DNA from: Semisulcospira habei
Taxonomy: Eukaryota > Mollusca > Gastropoda > Semisulcospiridae
Reading direction: 5' to 3'
DNA length: 64,000 bases
NCBI GenBank assembly: GCA_036245525.1
Contig: BTPG01000002.1
Coordinates: 167,793,501 to 167,857,500 of the forward strand
This document shows positions 29,386 to 40,090 of the stretch, piece after piece. The position numbers and the translations under genes were made by a program. The notes under the pieces were generated by a model. The model ran no database searches. It had not been told where the DNA came from and saw only the letters and a list, made by a program, of their open reading frames with translations. How positions within the stretch are numbered: position 1 is the stretch's first letter; each line of letters begins with the position of its first letter.

Positions 29386-31997
29386 TACATGGTAATAGGT
29401 GCAGTATCACTCGCTCCCAACCCCAATCCAGTTACACACACAAAACCGCAGAACATCCACCAATGTACATCTGTGCATGATCATAATCTATACTTTACTT
29501 AGCATTCTTATGTCCCAGGTATCTTTGACTTACTTTATCTTATTTATTTAACTGCCATGAGATGGCTGTAGTCTACCGCGCGGCGTTAAACCCAAATAAC
29601 TATTTATTAAAATTATTAATTTGTTTGTTTGTAATGAAGGTTTTGGACATACACGGTAATAGGTGCCATACCGCCCCACTTTCAACCCCAGCCCACATAC
29701 AAAACCACAGAATACCCACAAAAGACATGCACAATTGTATACTGATGGGCATTAGTGGACTGTAAAATCTATATATAGAGACTTCAGGTTAAGCAAGTGG
29801 CTTGTATTGACTGCCTGTATTTTAGCTGCCCACCTACAAATTTCATGTGTCCAGTTAACCACACTGCACATGCAGCCATCAGTTCTGTGAAAAGTACTGT
29901 TGGCCTCATGCACAGGGGCACCAAAACTTAGAGATAAGGCCACACCTGATAACAATAACAGTACTAATAATAATATGCCTACTCAGCCACTAGTTCTGTA
30001 AACAGCACCTTTGTAAACAGTACCAGTGGCCAAATGCACACATACATCATGGATGTTGCTACCACTGATCACTTCAAACAATAGGCTGCCCAGTTCACAT
30101 TTTGATACCGTGAACTAGCCTGCACACGCAGTCATCAGTTCTGTAAATAGTACTGGTGGCCACATGCACAGCGGCACCAAACTTAAAGGTGAGGCCAAAA
30201 CTGCCACCTCAAACAAAACCAAACGCTACCTACACACACATATCAATGATACAGTCAACCTCTGTGTGCGTTAGGGGGAACACGCTTAAAGTATGTGACT
30301 GTAAATCTTACAGCGAAATGTCAAAACCAGTAAGAAGATAATGTAACAGCAACAAGTACATGTATTTTGTAAACCACTCAAAACATGACAACTCATCGAG
30401 TCTAATGGTGTTATGAATGGGTGATGGAAACACTGAAAAAAATAGTACGTGTACATTATAAAGTATGTGCCTCCTTCCACCCCCCCCCCCTCCCATAACT
30501 AGCTGTTTGTCATAAAACATAGATATCTCATTCATTTGATCACTTGACTGATTTATTAAATCATCTCTGTGTCACCTTTCTCCGTTTTCTTTGTCGTTTT
30601 AATCCCAATATGTCAGTGCTAATGTCAGCTGCTAAGAATCCTTGCAGCGAACTGCAAATGTCTATATGCAGACAAACTGCAAATAACACAGCAGCAAAAT
30701 AAGTTCCTCTTTTGTGCAGTAGCAAGATAGTGCTTTTGTGCTAGCAAGATAGGGTTCAATTTTAAACAAAGCATTGCATGAACTTCCAAGCGTGTTCACA
30801 TTGTACTGTGTATTTTTTTTTTCAGTGTGAAGTGTACTGTACCATCAGTGATCACTGAGACTACAAAATTGGCACTGGCAGTGATCGCACATCACAACAT
30901 AGCTTGTCAGTGCAACTGATTAAAATAAATGTTACTGCTGCATAAAATAATTAATCAAGTTCCGAAACTTTGCTCAGCCATGACAGTTAAAACCAAGTGG
31001 TGTGGCACTCTTTCTTTTACAGAATGCAGCATAGGTTTTGAAGATAGCGTTTGTGTTGTGGGTTACGTTTTGTTTTGGTGCTGTGTTGTCGAAATGAAAC
31101 GGGCAAAGCGATGGTAAAGTGAATGGAAATAAACGTGACAAACCTTTATCAAGCCGTAAAAATGCACACAGCAACTTGACACGTTTGCTTTTTTTTTTTT
31201 AAACAAACAAGCTTATGTAGAACAAATAAAAAAGAACCCGTCGGCACACAGAAATTCATGTCCGCAGAGGTCGTGGTGTCACGTGATGTTTTGATCACGT
31301 GATTTTGGGATACCTTATTGTTGCGAAACGATATTAATTTTGCGTTCAAGGCAAGCGTTTTCGTAATTGTTTCTTCTCTTAATATATCTACGTGTGAAAA
31401 TATTACTTTAAAAAATGAAATCCTTTTAAGTGACATATAGTGCATACTACCACTGAATACAGGAACAATGAGACCCGTGTAAACTACTGATCCCCTGTAA
31501 ACATGGCGGTAAGATCCTGGTTTCGTCTGCAGCCATACTGGAAACAAAATGTGCTACAGAAAAATGTCTCCATCCTCCGGCGGTTTAAAACGAGTGCGCA
31601 CTGCTTTTATTCATACTAGACTTCATTTTGATATACCCAAACCTTTGTTACTCTCTAGAAAATCACTATCTCGTAAACGGCTGATCGTCTATGAAGGGCA
31701 GCTGCTAGACTATAAGCGCTGGGCGCATGCATGGTTGGATTGGAAGGGAGGCTACTCGGGTTACCGCCTAGAGCTATGGCGCCCCTCACCTGCCATCATG
31801 ACCATACTCGTACACAACAATTTTGGGCTAAAATTAGACTAGCTAAGAAACCATTCCTATTAGTAATACCATCGGTAATGCGTTTTGAGGAAACAAATGT
31901 GTGATTAGTTTCATTGTTAACAAGAAAAATGTGTGATTAGCATTATTGTTAACAAACATGTTCAACCTGTGCAGCATATATACTGTTAACAGAATCT

Positions 31998-32170
31998 GCC
32001 CCAGGACCGAAATCCCCAAACTTTGAAGTTGCCCTCTGAAGGACTGTATTACAATTCTAGATACAGATTGAGCATGATAGTTTAAGGGTGGTGCCAGAAT
32101 AGCTTGGCGCCACCCTTGAACTACCATGCTCGATCCATGTCTTGCTATGGTGTGTCAAGGCTGAATGAGT
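31998..32170. repeat. Foldback element (H1/H2-like)
   Basis: ACAGATTGAGCATGATAGTT on one arm and AACTACCATGCTCGATCCAT on the other, with AAGGGTGGTGCCAGAATAGC and GGCGCCACCC at the tip. Confidence 0.55.
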
Positions 32171-32235
32171 TAAAAAAATGTAACCCCCTTGCGCTTGTAC
32201 TGCCTTCTTTATACAAATGGTCTCCAGTTGTGTTG

Positions 32236-32359
32236 ACCCTTTGGCTGACGAGAGTGCTTTTTGTCATGATAATTCCTGCAGGATATTGCGACAAAAACCA
32301 CTTTCGTCAAAAACCACTCTCGTCAAAAACAAAAGCCACTAGTGACAGCCAAAGGGTTA
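32236..32359. repeat. Foldback element (family H3)
   Basis: ACCCTTTGGCTGACGAGAGT at the left and GACAGCCAAAGGGTTAA at the right. The inner arms were duplicated (CGTCAAAAACCACT twice). About 75 nt from the donor of exon 6. Confidence 0.58.
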
Positions 32360-32434
32360 AAAACATAAATAATGCCCTTGTACATACAGCCACTGGTGAC
32401 CACATGCACTCTGGAGTAAAAAGTGTGACCTGAC

Positions 32435-32744
32435 CTGTAGACCAGCTTATCAAACACAGGCACGTTGTCATTGATATCGCCCAGTCGAATGGTCATTGTC
32501 CCCGTCGTTGACCGAGAAGGCGTCCCACCATCCGTCAGTTTTACCACAGCGTAATATGTAGAGTTCACCTCACGATCAAGTAAGTCTCCTGTCACATTAG
32601 TTCTGATCAAGCCAGTCGTTGCGTCGATTTTGAAGTAATTAGGTTTCTCCATTAAGTCAACGTAGATGCGATTGATGCTGAATGATACTGTTCCGTTAGG
32701 TCCAAAGTCAGGGTCTTCAGCTTGGATCAACACTACTGATGTAT
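32435..32744 (-). CDS. CadN-like cadherin, exon 6
   Basis: Acceptor TTCACACAG and donor TACAG/GTCAGG. It encodes another nearly complete cadherin repeat: DTSVVLIQAEDPDFGPNGTV, NYFKIDATTGLIRT, LLDREVNSTYYAVVKLTDGG and RLGDINDNVPVFDKLVYR. Incoming and outgoing phases fit both neighbours. The downstream intron of about 13 kb contains element C and its nested insertion; the upstream intron contains element D. Confidence 0.92.
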
Positions 32745-32769
32745 CTGTGTGAACAAAATGATAAAAATA

Positions 32770-32868
32770 AATACTGCATTTGTAGTAAAACTGTTGCTGC
32801 AAGGGTTTTATGTGAAAGGAAAACAGAAAATAGAGGCTGAAAACCCTTTAAGTTAGAAACATGAAACA
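32770..32868. repeat. Left arm of a foldback element split by D
   Basis: GGAAAACAGAAAATAGAGGC, CTTTAAGTTAGAAACATGAA. The inverse occurs at 40190-40250 beyond the other end of D (AACATGAAACACGATG read inverted). D therefore landed inside one arm of a palindromic element. Confidence 0.7.
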
Positions 32869-33250
32869 TTTATTTTTCTCTAAAAGGTATTTTTTCGAAA
32901 AATACTTACCGATGACATGACTTTATGGACTTTATGGAAGTGTCTACTTACTTGCTCAATTTTAGCCTAAGAATCCGTTACTCACAAACCAGATAGGTGA
33001 GGCTAGCGCTGGCAGAATTGTACACAAACCAAGGGGAATCACTCAGCGCTTGACAGACAAAACACAGACAAAACACAAAAAAAGCTGGCGAATGGGTGCC
33101 TGATAGGCGGGGGCAGGGGATCTAACTGTTTGTCAAGCGCTGAGTGATTGGTTTGTGTAAGAATTCGTTGTGTAACAACACAACCCGGGAGGCACTCGGG
33201 GAACCCCTCGAGGGGCCGAGAGTTATCTCCTGTTCCTGTCCCGGTCATGT
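32869..33250. repeat. 3' inverted terminal repeat of D
   Basis: CTTACCGATGACATGACTTT, AGTGTCTACTTACTTGCTCA, and further in GGAGGCACTCGGGGAACCCC and TCATGTAGTAGACCAACCAG. Matches 39885-40090 inverted, interrupted by an inserted stretch containing the inverted pair around AATCACTCAGCGCTTGACA (33040-33150). Confidence 0.75.
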
Positions 33251-33281
33251 AGTAGACCAACCAGTCAGATACTTCGCTCGC

Positions 33282-33415
33282 TCGCGGCAAGCGGGGCAGG
33301 TGGGAGGGTCCTCCGAGTCATGTCATCTGTAAGTATTTTTCGAAAAAATACCTTTTAGAGAAAAATGAATTTGTTTCCTCAAAAACATTACCGATGACAT
33401 GACTTTATGGAAGAA
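33282..33415. repeat. Conserved block and internal complementary region of D
   Basis: GGCAAGCGGGGCAGGTGGGA, then CATGTCATCTGTAAGTATTT, ATACCTTTTAGAGAAA and TTTGTTTCCTCAAAAACATT with ACCGATGACATGACTTTATG. Inverse copies of both ends of D. Confidence 0.82.
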
Positions 33416-35240
33416 TTGCGAGAAGGAGGCGGGTGCCGCGTATAAACGTCCCCGAAGGGGTAAACTGGCGCCGTCCTCCCTGTCGCAACCTCCCGACAAT
33501 TTTAGCGAAGTATGATTGTACGGCGCCCGTGGCGCTGGGAGGGAGTGTTGCGCAATGGTGGTGACTCCCATCAGAGTGAGATGTCTCGCTGGCCTTCCAG
33601 AACCTGGGGGTAGAACGGGCGAAGGTCGATTCTGTCCTCCAGCCCACGGCTGCCACAACAACAAGGGGACCAGTCACTAGGGTACGGCTCGAGGCGCGCC
33701 ACTGTAGGCCGGGCTCAGTGAGGCGGGCACTCTGCCGGCAAACAGACCCTATGGAAGGATCAGTGGGCGTGACAGCGGGCGCCGTCCTGTGGTCAGCCGT
33801 TCTCAGACAGCAGAGGTAGATCCCGGAGGTAGAAGCGGGTGAGGGTCGATTCTGCCTTGAGCGCATGGTTGCCACGATGTCTTTGACAGCGCAGTTCCGG
33901 TCGAACGCGACGCTCGTGGCCATGGCTCGTACCTCGTGTGCGCGTATACCAAGCCTCTTAGCTCCGTGTGAGGAGAGGTCCTGCTAGGCGGACCGCATGA
34001 CCCAGCATAGTCAGGAAGATATCGTCCGGGCTGTAAAGTCCTGTCTGCCGGGTCTCAAGGTAGGAAGAGGCGTGAGCATCCACTCCGGATGGCTTGTATT
34101 GTTGCAGGTAACGCGAAGGGCGCGCACGGGATCTTTTTGCCAGGTCTCCTGGGGAAGGCAATGTTTCCTAGCAGCCGAAAGGTGATAACCTGAGGTGCGG
34201 TCAGAGGAGACCTGTCCTTGGCAAGGGAGGCAGGGTCCGAGAGGAGTTAGCTCCCTGTGGGGAGCGGTTCTGGTAGGCGGACCGCATGGCGCAGCGTAGC
34301 CCGGCAGAGATCGTCTGGGTTGATGTCAGTTCTGCCAGCGTTAACGGCAGAGAGAGGCGTGAGCGTCCTCACCAGACGGCATTGATTCGGCATAGGTACA
34401 CGCGAAGGGCTCGCACAGGACCTCGTTCCCTGGTCTCCTGGGGGAAGTCCGTCCCTTTCAGCGGCCATAAGGTGAACACCTGTGGCTTGGTCAAGGGAGA
34501 CCTGGTCTTGGCAATGAAGGCAGGGTCCGTAAGCAGCTGTACGGAACCATCCGCTCGAACTGCAGGCCGGCAGGGTGCGCTGACAGCGCGTGTAGCTCGC
34601 TAACTCGGGCCGCCGTGGTAAGTGCCAACAGGAAGCAAGTCTTACAAGTCACATCCGCAAAGAGGGCCAAGGCAGCGGTTCGAATTGGGCAGAATTCAGC
34701 CAAGTCAGTACCCAGGGTAGGTCCCAGCGAGAAATGAGCGAACGGGGCACTGGACGCTGCAGGCCCAAGAGAGACATAAGGTCGGCGACGCCTTACAGGC
34801 GCGGTGGTCCGGGCGGCTGAGGTGCCAGAAGGAGTCGGCAATCATGGACAAGCCCCCCCCCCCCCCCCCCCCCCCCCCCCCCTGGTGGATATTGGGGCCA
34901 ATCCTTGGTCTCCGAAGAGCCAGAGGAAGAAGTCCGCGAGCTGGGGGTTAGGTCGGTGGGGGCGAGGCGATGGTCGTCGCACGAGGAGCAAAGCACTCGC
35001 CATCCTCCCTCGTAGACGCATCGCATCGAGGGTTAGCGGGCTGTAGTGATAGCTTCCACTGCTGCACTCGAGATGCCTCTAGCGGTGAGGGCTTGCGGCA
35101 CAAACTCCAAGCGTGAAGGAGTAGGCGCTCCAGGCACGGGTGGAACAGCGATGTTGCGGTTGCTTGAGTATCGTGCGGGGAAGCAGCAGTGGGGGGTCTG
35201 TGGTGAGGCTGAGGAGGTCGGTGGCCAAGGACCGGTTTCA
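33405..35240 (-). pseudogene. Tyrosine recombinase remains of D
   Basis: Recognisable pieces: VATSVAFDRNCAVKDIV (after the HxxR box), ALTTAARVSELHALSAHPAG (first Arg), CVYEGGWRVLCSSCDD (N-terminal). The C-terminal third is duplicated and scrambled, and includes a stray copy (33690-33810) of the tandem repeat unit that belongs in gag (38060-38450). A 30-base poly-C run at 34853-34882 breaks the middle. Confidence 0.75.
34853..34882 (+). repeat. Poly-C tract (30 C) in D
   Basis: Uninterrupted run of 30 C inside the recombinase gene. Note that here the run is C on the plus strand (G on the coding strand), opposite to most tracts in A to C. Confidence 0.9.
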
Positions 35241-35246
35241 AGAGAA

Positions 35247-35931
35247 AAATACCTCACTACCGAAGCTGCCACCAAACTTGCTCTCTCTCTCATCTTATCT
35301 CGCATCGACTACTGCAACTCTCTCCTTTCCGGCCTCCCTCACTCCACCACTTTCACTCTCCAACGCGTCCAGAACAATGCTGCCCCCCTCATCCTCAGAA
35401 AGAAAGAAATCCGACCACATCACACCCCTGCTCAAACTCCTTCACTGGCTCCCCATCCCCCAACGCATCCAATACAAAATTCTGTCTCTCTGCTACAAAT
35501 CCCTGAACAACTGTGCTCCTGCCTTTCTCTCCAACTTACTTCACCCCTACACACCTTCCCGCTCCCTCCGCTCTGCCTCCGACCCTCTCCGCCTCCACAT
35601 CCCTCGCACCAAACTCAACACTTTCAGCCCCCGCTCCTTCTCCGCCTACGGTCCATCCACCTGGAACACTCTCCCACTCTCTCTCTTCGTCAGAAACACT
35701 CTCTCTCCTCCTTCCAGTCCACCCTCAAAACTCACCTCTTTCAACAGTTTTAGCACTATATCACCACACTCCCCACCACAAGATGACCGTCGTAATGTAT
35801 TTCACTATTTGTGGTACGTGAGTCATTGTCTAAAGCGTGCGCATGCGTGCGCGAGTTGTGAGTGCGCGCTTAGAGTTATAATTATTATAAGATAAGCGCA
35901 TTACTAATACCGTAATTATTATTATTATTTT
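35247..35931 (+). pseudogene. LINE fragment inserted in D (RT C-terminus)
   Basis: Encodes in two frames LSLILSRIDYCNSLLSGLP, LQRVQNNAAPLI, then SDHITPLLKLLHWLPIPQR, YKILSLCYKSLNNCAPAFL and SFSAYGPSTWNTLPLSL: the thumb and C-terminal region of a non-LTR reverse transcriptase of the CR1/L2 kind. It ends in a TTATTATT tail and is flanked by AAGAGAA on both sides (35240-35246 and 35932-35938), a 7-bp target duplication. 5'-truncated, one frameshift near 35400. Confidence 0.8.
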
Positions 35932-35938
35932 AAGAGAA

Positions 35939-37195
35939 CGGGGTGACCAGTAGGACGACCGCATTGCATCCCCGACGCTTGAGGAGGACTTTGGGGACGA
36001 GGACTGTGGGGGGTACGGGTACGCGAAGAGTCCATCCCACGGGATGGACAGTGCGACGACTGCCCAGGCCAGAGGGTCTGGGATCGGGGAGACAAAAAGG
36101 GGAAGCTGGTGACTCCACCTCGTGGCGAACAGGTCGACCAATGGTGTCTCCCACTGCGCGCAGATCATCCGAAAGATGTCCTGGCGGACGGTCCCCTCCG
36201 TGTGTAGCGACTGGCCGCGTCGGGAGCGTGAGTCGGCCAAGACATTCAGACGGCCAGGGCTGTGTCGAGCATGGATGGAAAGGTTGCGGTCCTCGCACCA
36301 GCGCATCAGATGGCAGAGGAGCATGCACCGGTCGGGTGAGCACGTTCCCCCCCCCCCCCCCCCCTGTTCCTGGAAGAACGCCACCAGTGTCGCGTTGTCA
36401 GAGAGGACGAGCAGCTCCCGGTGACTGAGTTGTTCCTCCCACGCGATGAGGGCTTGCCAGACTGCTTGCAGCTCCAATCAGTTGATGCGCTTGTCCACGA
36501 ACTCTGGAGGCCAGGGGCCGGACGTCGTGAGGAACCGCGGAGGCAGGTGGGATCCCCAACCAGCAAGACTTGTATCGACACCCAGGGAGAGATGAGGCGG
36601 AGCGGTCAGGGGGACTCCTGAAGCAAGCCACGACATGCCCATCCAACGCAGTAGGTGGGGGCGGATCAACGGGGACCCGGGTACCATGGCGGTCAGATCG
36701 CCTGAGGAGGGATGCTACAGAAGCCGGAGGTGCAGCTGTAGTGGTCGGGCGCAGAGACGACCAAGGGGGAGTAGATCCGCCGCGGCATGATCAACCAAGG
36801 AGCTGAAGCCAGCCTCTGGCGGAGGCTGCATCCTACTGGGCTACCTGGACGGCTAGGGCGGCCAAGTCCAGGATCCGCGGCTCTGGCTAACTCACCCAGT
36901 AGAGGTGGGTGGTGAACTCCATACCGAAACGGACAAAGCGACGCGAGGGAGTGAGGTCCGACTTGTCTGCGTTGACTAGGAACCCCTGGATGTCTGGTGC
37001 AAAGGAACGTGACGAACGCGTCGGACAAGTCCAGGCTGGCCGTGAAGTCTCAGGCGGGACAGTGGCTCTCCGGGCCCCGGAGGACTCCATCCGAAAGAAC
37101 GGAGCCGAGACCGACTGGTACAGCGCTGAGAGAACAACGACGAGGTGCCAACTCTCTCCGGGCTGCGGGACAACAAGCAACACAATTTAAACATT
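35939..37195 (-). pseudogene. RT-RNase H-MT-like remains of D
   Basis: RNase H: ELQAVWQALIAWEEQLSHRE, LVLSDNATLVAFFQ, HSPGRLNVLADSRSRRG. MT-like: LVDLFATRWSHQLPLFVSP. RT parts: LLVVPQPGESWHL and GFLVNADKSDLTPSRRFVRF, but the palm containing YLDD is deleted and the fingers are separated by an inserted stretch at about 37190-37320. A poly-C run at 36347-36364 sits in the RNase H where B and C have a Gly-Gly pair. Confidence 0.78.
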
Positions 37196-37319
37196 TAAGA
37201 AACATTCTTTATTACTCAACGGGTGAAGGAAATAGCACGTGTGTCCTGAGTCACACTGTCGTTGCTACTCTACAAACCCAGGATGAAAATGGCAAACTAA
37301 GAGTACCAAAGTACACAAG

Positions 37320-38715
37320 TAGAAGAGGGCGGCTGTAGAAGGCCGGGGCGTCGAGCGAACTCCGAGGCGGCTTCCCAGAAGGGAGGCGACCTCTCCGCGC
37401 AGGGTGGAGGCCTAGAGAGGGTCACTCGGAACTCGGTCCAGAGCAGACGGGAGGCATCCGACAGCAGGCGTGAAGGCAGGGCGCCACGACGGAAAAATCG
37501 CGGGCGAAGGCGGCGGGCAGGCGTTGACCAAGACTTAGGATCGTGATGGGCGGCTAGCCGGAGGAGGGCGGAGAAGAATCCCGCCGCGCCTGAAGCCGGG
37601 TGGCTGAAGAAGAGACTGGATCCCAGAGCCCGACGGTCGGAGTCCACGCAGGCGGAGACCTTCCTCTGGGAGGGTGGGGGGGGGGGGCGGGCGCAGGGTC
37701 GAGGAAGGGCCGACGTCAGCGACGAGGCGACAGAGGTGGGCGCGTGGCGGACGACCGTCCTGGGGGTGGGGGGGGGGGGGGGGGAAGGCGACTGCGATGC
37801 CGGGAGCGGGCGAGACGATCCATGGCAGGCGATCCATGGCAGCGAACCCGAGCGGGGCACCATCGAGGGAAAGACGACTGGCGACGTGAGCGTCGAGGCG
37901 AGAGCGCCGAAGATGGGGAGGGAGAGCGCAACGAAGTGCGGCACCCAGGCGACCCTAGAGAGTGGGCCGGTCCTTCCTACGGCGCTCGGCGGGCGGAGGC
38001 GAGTGTCTAGCACTGGCGGTGGAACGGGAGGAGTCGGGAGCGTGGCTGGTCCGTGCACGCTGTGGCTGACGTCTCTGCTGGCCGGGCTCAATGAGGCGGG
38101 CGCTCTGCCGGCAACCAGACCCCTCGGAGGAGTCAGCGGGCTTGTCGAGGAGAGACAGGTGAGGACAGCCAGTCAACGTGGGACGGCTTGTGGCACACTG
38201 CTGCAGGCCGGGCTCAGTGAGGCGGGCACTCTGCCGGCATACAGATCCTACGGAAGGATCAGCGGGCGTGGCAGCAGGGGCAGTCCTGTGGTCAGCAGTT
38301 CCGGTGTTTACCCGACGAGAGGACGGCCAGTCAACGTGGGACGGCTCGTGGCACACTGCTGCAGGCCAGGCTCAATGAGACGGGCACTCTGCCGGCATAC
38401 AGATCCTACGGAAGGATCAGTGGGCATGGCAGCAGGCGCAGTCCTGTGATCAGCAGTTCCTGAGTGTCCCCGACGAGAGATCCGTTGCGTAAGGCCGAGA
38501 CGGGAAAGGCGGTTGCTATGTGAGGCGGCAGGGGACGGCATAAGGGCCGGACACAAGGCAGCTGGGAGTGGGCGCTCGCGCTGGTAAGGCTCCAGGTGAG
38601 ACCACTGTAGCTCCGGCCGGGACGTGCAGACCTCACAAAGGCAGTCCGAGGAACAGCCGGCACCGGGAAGCAGACCGCATGGTGAACCGTCGGCCAAAGA
38701 GAGATGCCACACCGG
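37320..38715 (-). pseudogene. Gag remains of D with tandem repeats
   Basis: N-terminal cysteine cluster in two frames: CSRCGISLWP and GCSSDCLCEVCTSRPELQW, homologous to that of the other elements. A tandem array (38060-38460, about 150-bp unit, nearly three copies) follows, marked by CTCTGCCGGCATACAGATCC and GGCCAGTCAACGTGGGACGG. The gag core is reduced (SGAAGFFSALLRLAAH). Poly-G runs at 37679-37687 and 37763-37782. Confidence 0.68.
38060..38460 (-). repeat. Tandem repeat array in gag of D
   Basis: Unit of about 150 bp containing GCCGGGCTCAGTGAGGCGGG, CACTCTGCCGGCATACAG, GGAAGGATCAGTGGGC and CAGTCAACGTGGGACGGC. Nearly three copies here and one more, out of place, at 33690-33810. Confidence 0.78.
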
Positions 38716-39079
38716 GAGCAGAATCAGTTTAGCGCACTAAGCACATTTCAAATACAATGATTTTGAAATTCCAAAACTGCAGTATCTCACTTAAGGCTAG
38801 CCCCTTAGCCCCCCGTGAATGTACTGTGTGATGTGCAGTGAGTGAGCTAATGCGTGTGGTACACGTGAGTCCAGTAAGCGGCGGCGCTATGAGCCGATCT
38901 CCAATCTGGGTAAAAGCACCTATTTAATGCGCTTGTTATTATTATATCTTATTATTAACTTATTAACCTTGGCGCTGCCACACAAACCAGGCATGCTAGG
39001 CGATCAAGAGGGTCGCAAAAACCGCCAAAAACGACCGACGCAGCCGCTACAGGGACCCCAGGGCCAAGTCATTCTCTTC

Positions 39080-39275
39080 CTTTCCCGTTTCTTCTCTTTT
39101 TTTTCCTTTTTTTCTTTTTTAACTTTAGGGTTTAAATGTCCACCACAAAGGTGATCTCAAAGAGGGGACCGAAAAGGTTCTGAACACATTAAGACCCAAG
39201 CTGGATTCGAACACGGTACCTTTCACTCGAGAGGTGAACCCCTTTTACCACCGAGCCAACCAGCTCCCCAGCGAA
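39080..39275 (-). repeat. tRNA-derived SINE in the leader of D
   Basis: On the minus strand: GGGGAGCTGGTTGGCTCGG (A box TGGCTCGGTGGTAA), anticodon loop CTCTCGA giving CTC (Glu-like), and B box GTGTTCGAATCC. The 3' acceptor stem is absent. Instead the sequence runs into an unrelated body and an A-rich end (39085-39122). Hence a tRNA-headed SINE, not a tRNA gene. Confidence 0.65.
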
Positions 39276-39338
39276 AAGAAGCGTCGGGCGCACAAAGGTA
39301 CAATATCAGTAGTACAACACAGTAAGTGGCGCTAAGGT

Positions 39339-39900
39339 GGGGGGGGGGGGGGGAGGGTAGGGGCAGATACCTGTAAATTGCAGGTGGAGGGCAAGGGAAC
39401 CCGCCAAGCTAAGAGAAACGTGGGCAATTAATAGTACAAGCAAACCACGCGCCGAAGAACAAAATGGCGCCGAGCCAAGATGCTAACCAGGCGTTAATGG
39501 CGAGGGCAAAAGGGGACCACCCACGTAAGCCAAGGGTCGGGTGAGTCCTAGAGATACCCGACGAACGCAGCAAAACGAGAAGCCCCGAAACGGCTGGCAC
39601 CCGGCCCGGGGGCCAGTCGAGGGCAGCTACCGCTACCTTACCTCCGAGACGAAGTGGGGACAGGGCCACCATAACACCGCCACAACACCTGGAGGGAAGC
39701 GGAGCCAGGCCGGCACAGGCGAAAGACCAGGCCACGAGGACAGCAAAGCTGGTAACCAGCCAGAAGGCACAGAAGAAAAGGCTGAGGAGTACACGAGGGC
39801 GTACGGAAACGAGCGTAAGAAAGAAGACCGGTCGAAGTCACCGTCCGAGAGCAAGGTTAAACACGTCTTATCCACGCGAGCGAAGTAGACTGACTGGTTG
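39339..39900. other. Leader region of D, no recognised gene
   Basis: Starts with a poly-G run of about 15 (39339-39353). The open frame 39541-39888 has basic, repetitive composition and no relatives I recognise. Taken as leader sequence of D. Confidence 0.4.
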
Positions 39901-40090
39901 GTCTACTACATGACTGGGAACCAGTAGGGCAGGAACGGGAGACAACTCTCGGCCCCTCGAGGGGTTCCCCGAGTGCCTCCCGGGTTATGCTGTTACACAA
40001 CGGATTCTTAGGCTAAAATTGAGCAAGTAAGTAGACACTTCCATAAAGTCCATAAAGTCATGTCATCGGTAATGTTTTTGAGGAAACAAA
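39885..40090. repeat. 5' inverted terminal repeat of D
   Basis: GACTGGTTGGTCTACTACAT, CCTCGAGGGGTTCCCCGAG, GGATTCTTAGGCTAAAATTG, AGTCATGTCATCGGTAATG, ending GAGGAAACAAA. Inverse of parts of 32869-33250. Confidence 0.83.

Larger units (their letters stand above)
27290..29745 (+). repeat. Dispersed repeat R2, about five to six partial copies
   Basis: A unit containing CATCTGTGCATGTTCATAAT, ATCCTTTACTTAGCATTCAT, ATGTCCCAGGTATCTTGAC and CCGCCCACTCCCAACCCC recurs near 27300, 27830-27990, 28030-28160, 28735-28890, 29390-29550 and 29650-29740. Some copies continue into TTTAACTGCCATGAGATGGC and GGCGTTAAACCCAAATAA, which is like molluscan SINE/LINE 3' sequence. Confidence 0.55.
25750..31712. mobile_element. 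5.96-kb TIR element nested in the 5' repeat of C
   Basis: Left end TAGTCCAGCAGCTTTTCGC; right end, inverted, TAGTCTAGCAGCTGCCC. It is flanked by TAA on both sides (25747-25749 and 31713-31715). The unbroken partner repeat (inverse of 19660-19685) reads CTACTAAGCGC with a single TAA, proving the duplication. A 3-bp TAA target resembles PIF/Harbinger preference (TWA), but no transposase frame is present, so it is non-autonomous or highly decayed. It is AT-rich, unlike the surrounding DIRS, and stuffed with other repeats. Confidence 0.78.
19466..31897 (-). mobile_element. DIRS-type retrotransposon C, split by a nested element
   Basis: Lies in the intron between exons 6 and 7, host orientation. 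The 3' terminal repeat is 19466-19690 and the 5' terminal repeat is in two pieces, 25720-25749 and 31713-31897. Between them sits a 5963-bp TIR insertion. The internal complementary region is 19730-19818. The order gag, polyprotein, recombinase is kept. Lesions: several frameshifts, an RT active-site change and a deletion. The 3' terminus sits about 10 nt from the host acceptor of exon 7. No target duplication is seen at the outer ends. Confidence 0.88.
32869..40090 (-). mobile_element. DIRS-type retrotransposon D (decayed, divergent subfamily)
   Basis: A 7.2-kb element in the intron between exons 5 and 6, host orientation. Termini TTACCGATGACATGACTTTA are distinct from the other elements, with GCAAGTAAGTAGACACTTCC and CCCGGGAGGCACTCGG in the inverted repeats. 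It carries gag, RT-RNase H-MT-like and recombinase remains, broken by a LINE insertion (35247-35931), an insertion of about 130 bp near 37190-37320, deletions, poly-C tracts and a SINE in the leader. Insertion inside a palindrome shows no target duplication. Confidence 0.87.

Noticed and set aside
31260..31310. Inverted CACGTGA / TCACGTG pair as a regulatory operator
   Set aside because: A single short palindrome inside a transposon with no gene next to it; no support beyond chance.
39190..39275. Functional tRNA-Glu gene on the minus strand
   Set aside because: A and B boxes and an anticodon loop are present, but the 3' acceptor strand does not pair with GGGGAGC and the sequence continues into a SINE-like body.
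39541..39888. Plus-strand open frame of 115 codons as a gene
   Set aside because: It lies in the leader/terminal region of D on the strand opposite to the element, with low-complexity charged composition and no recognised similarity.
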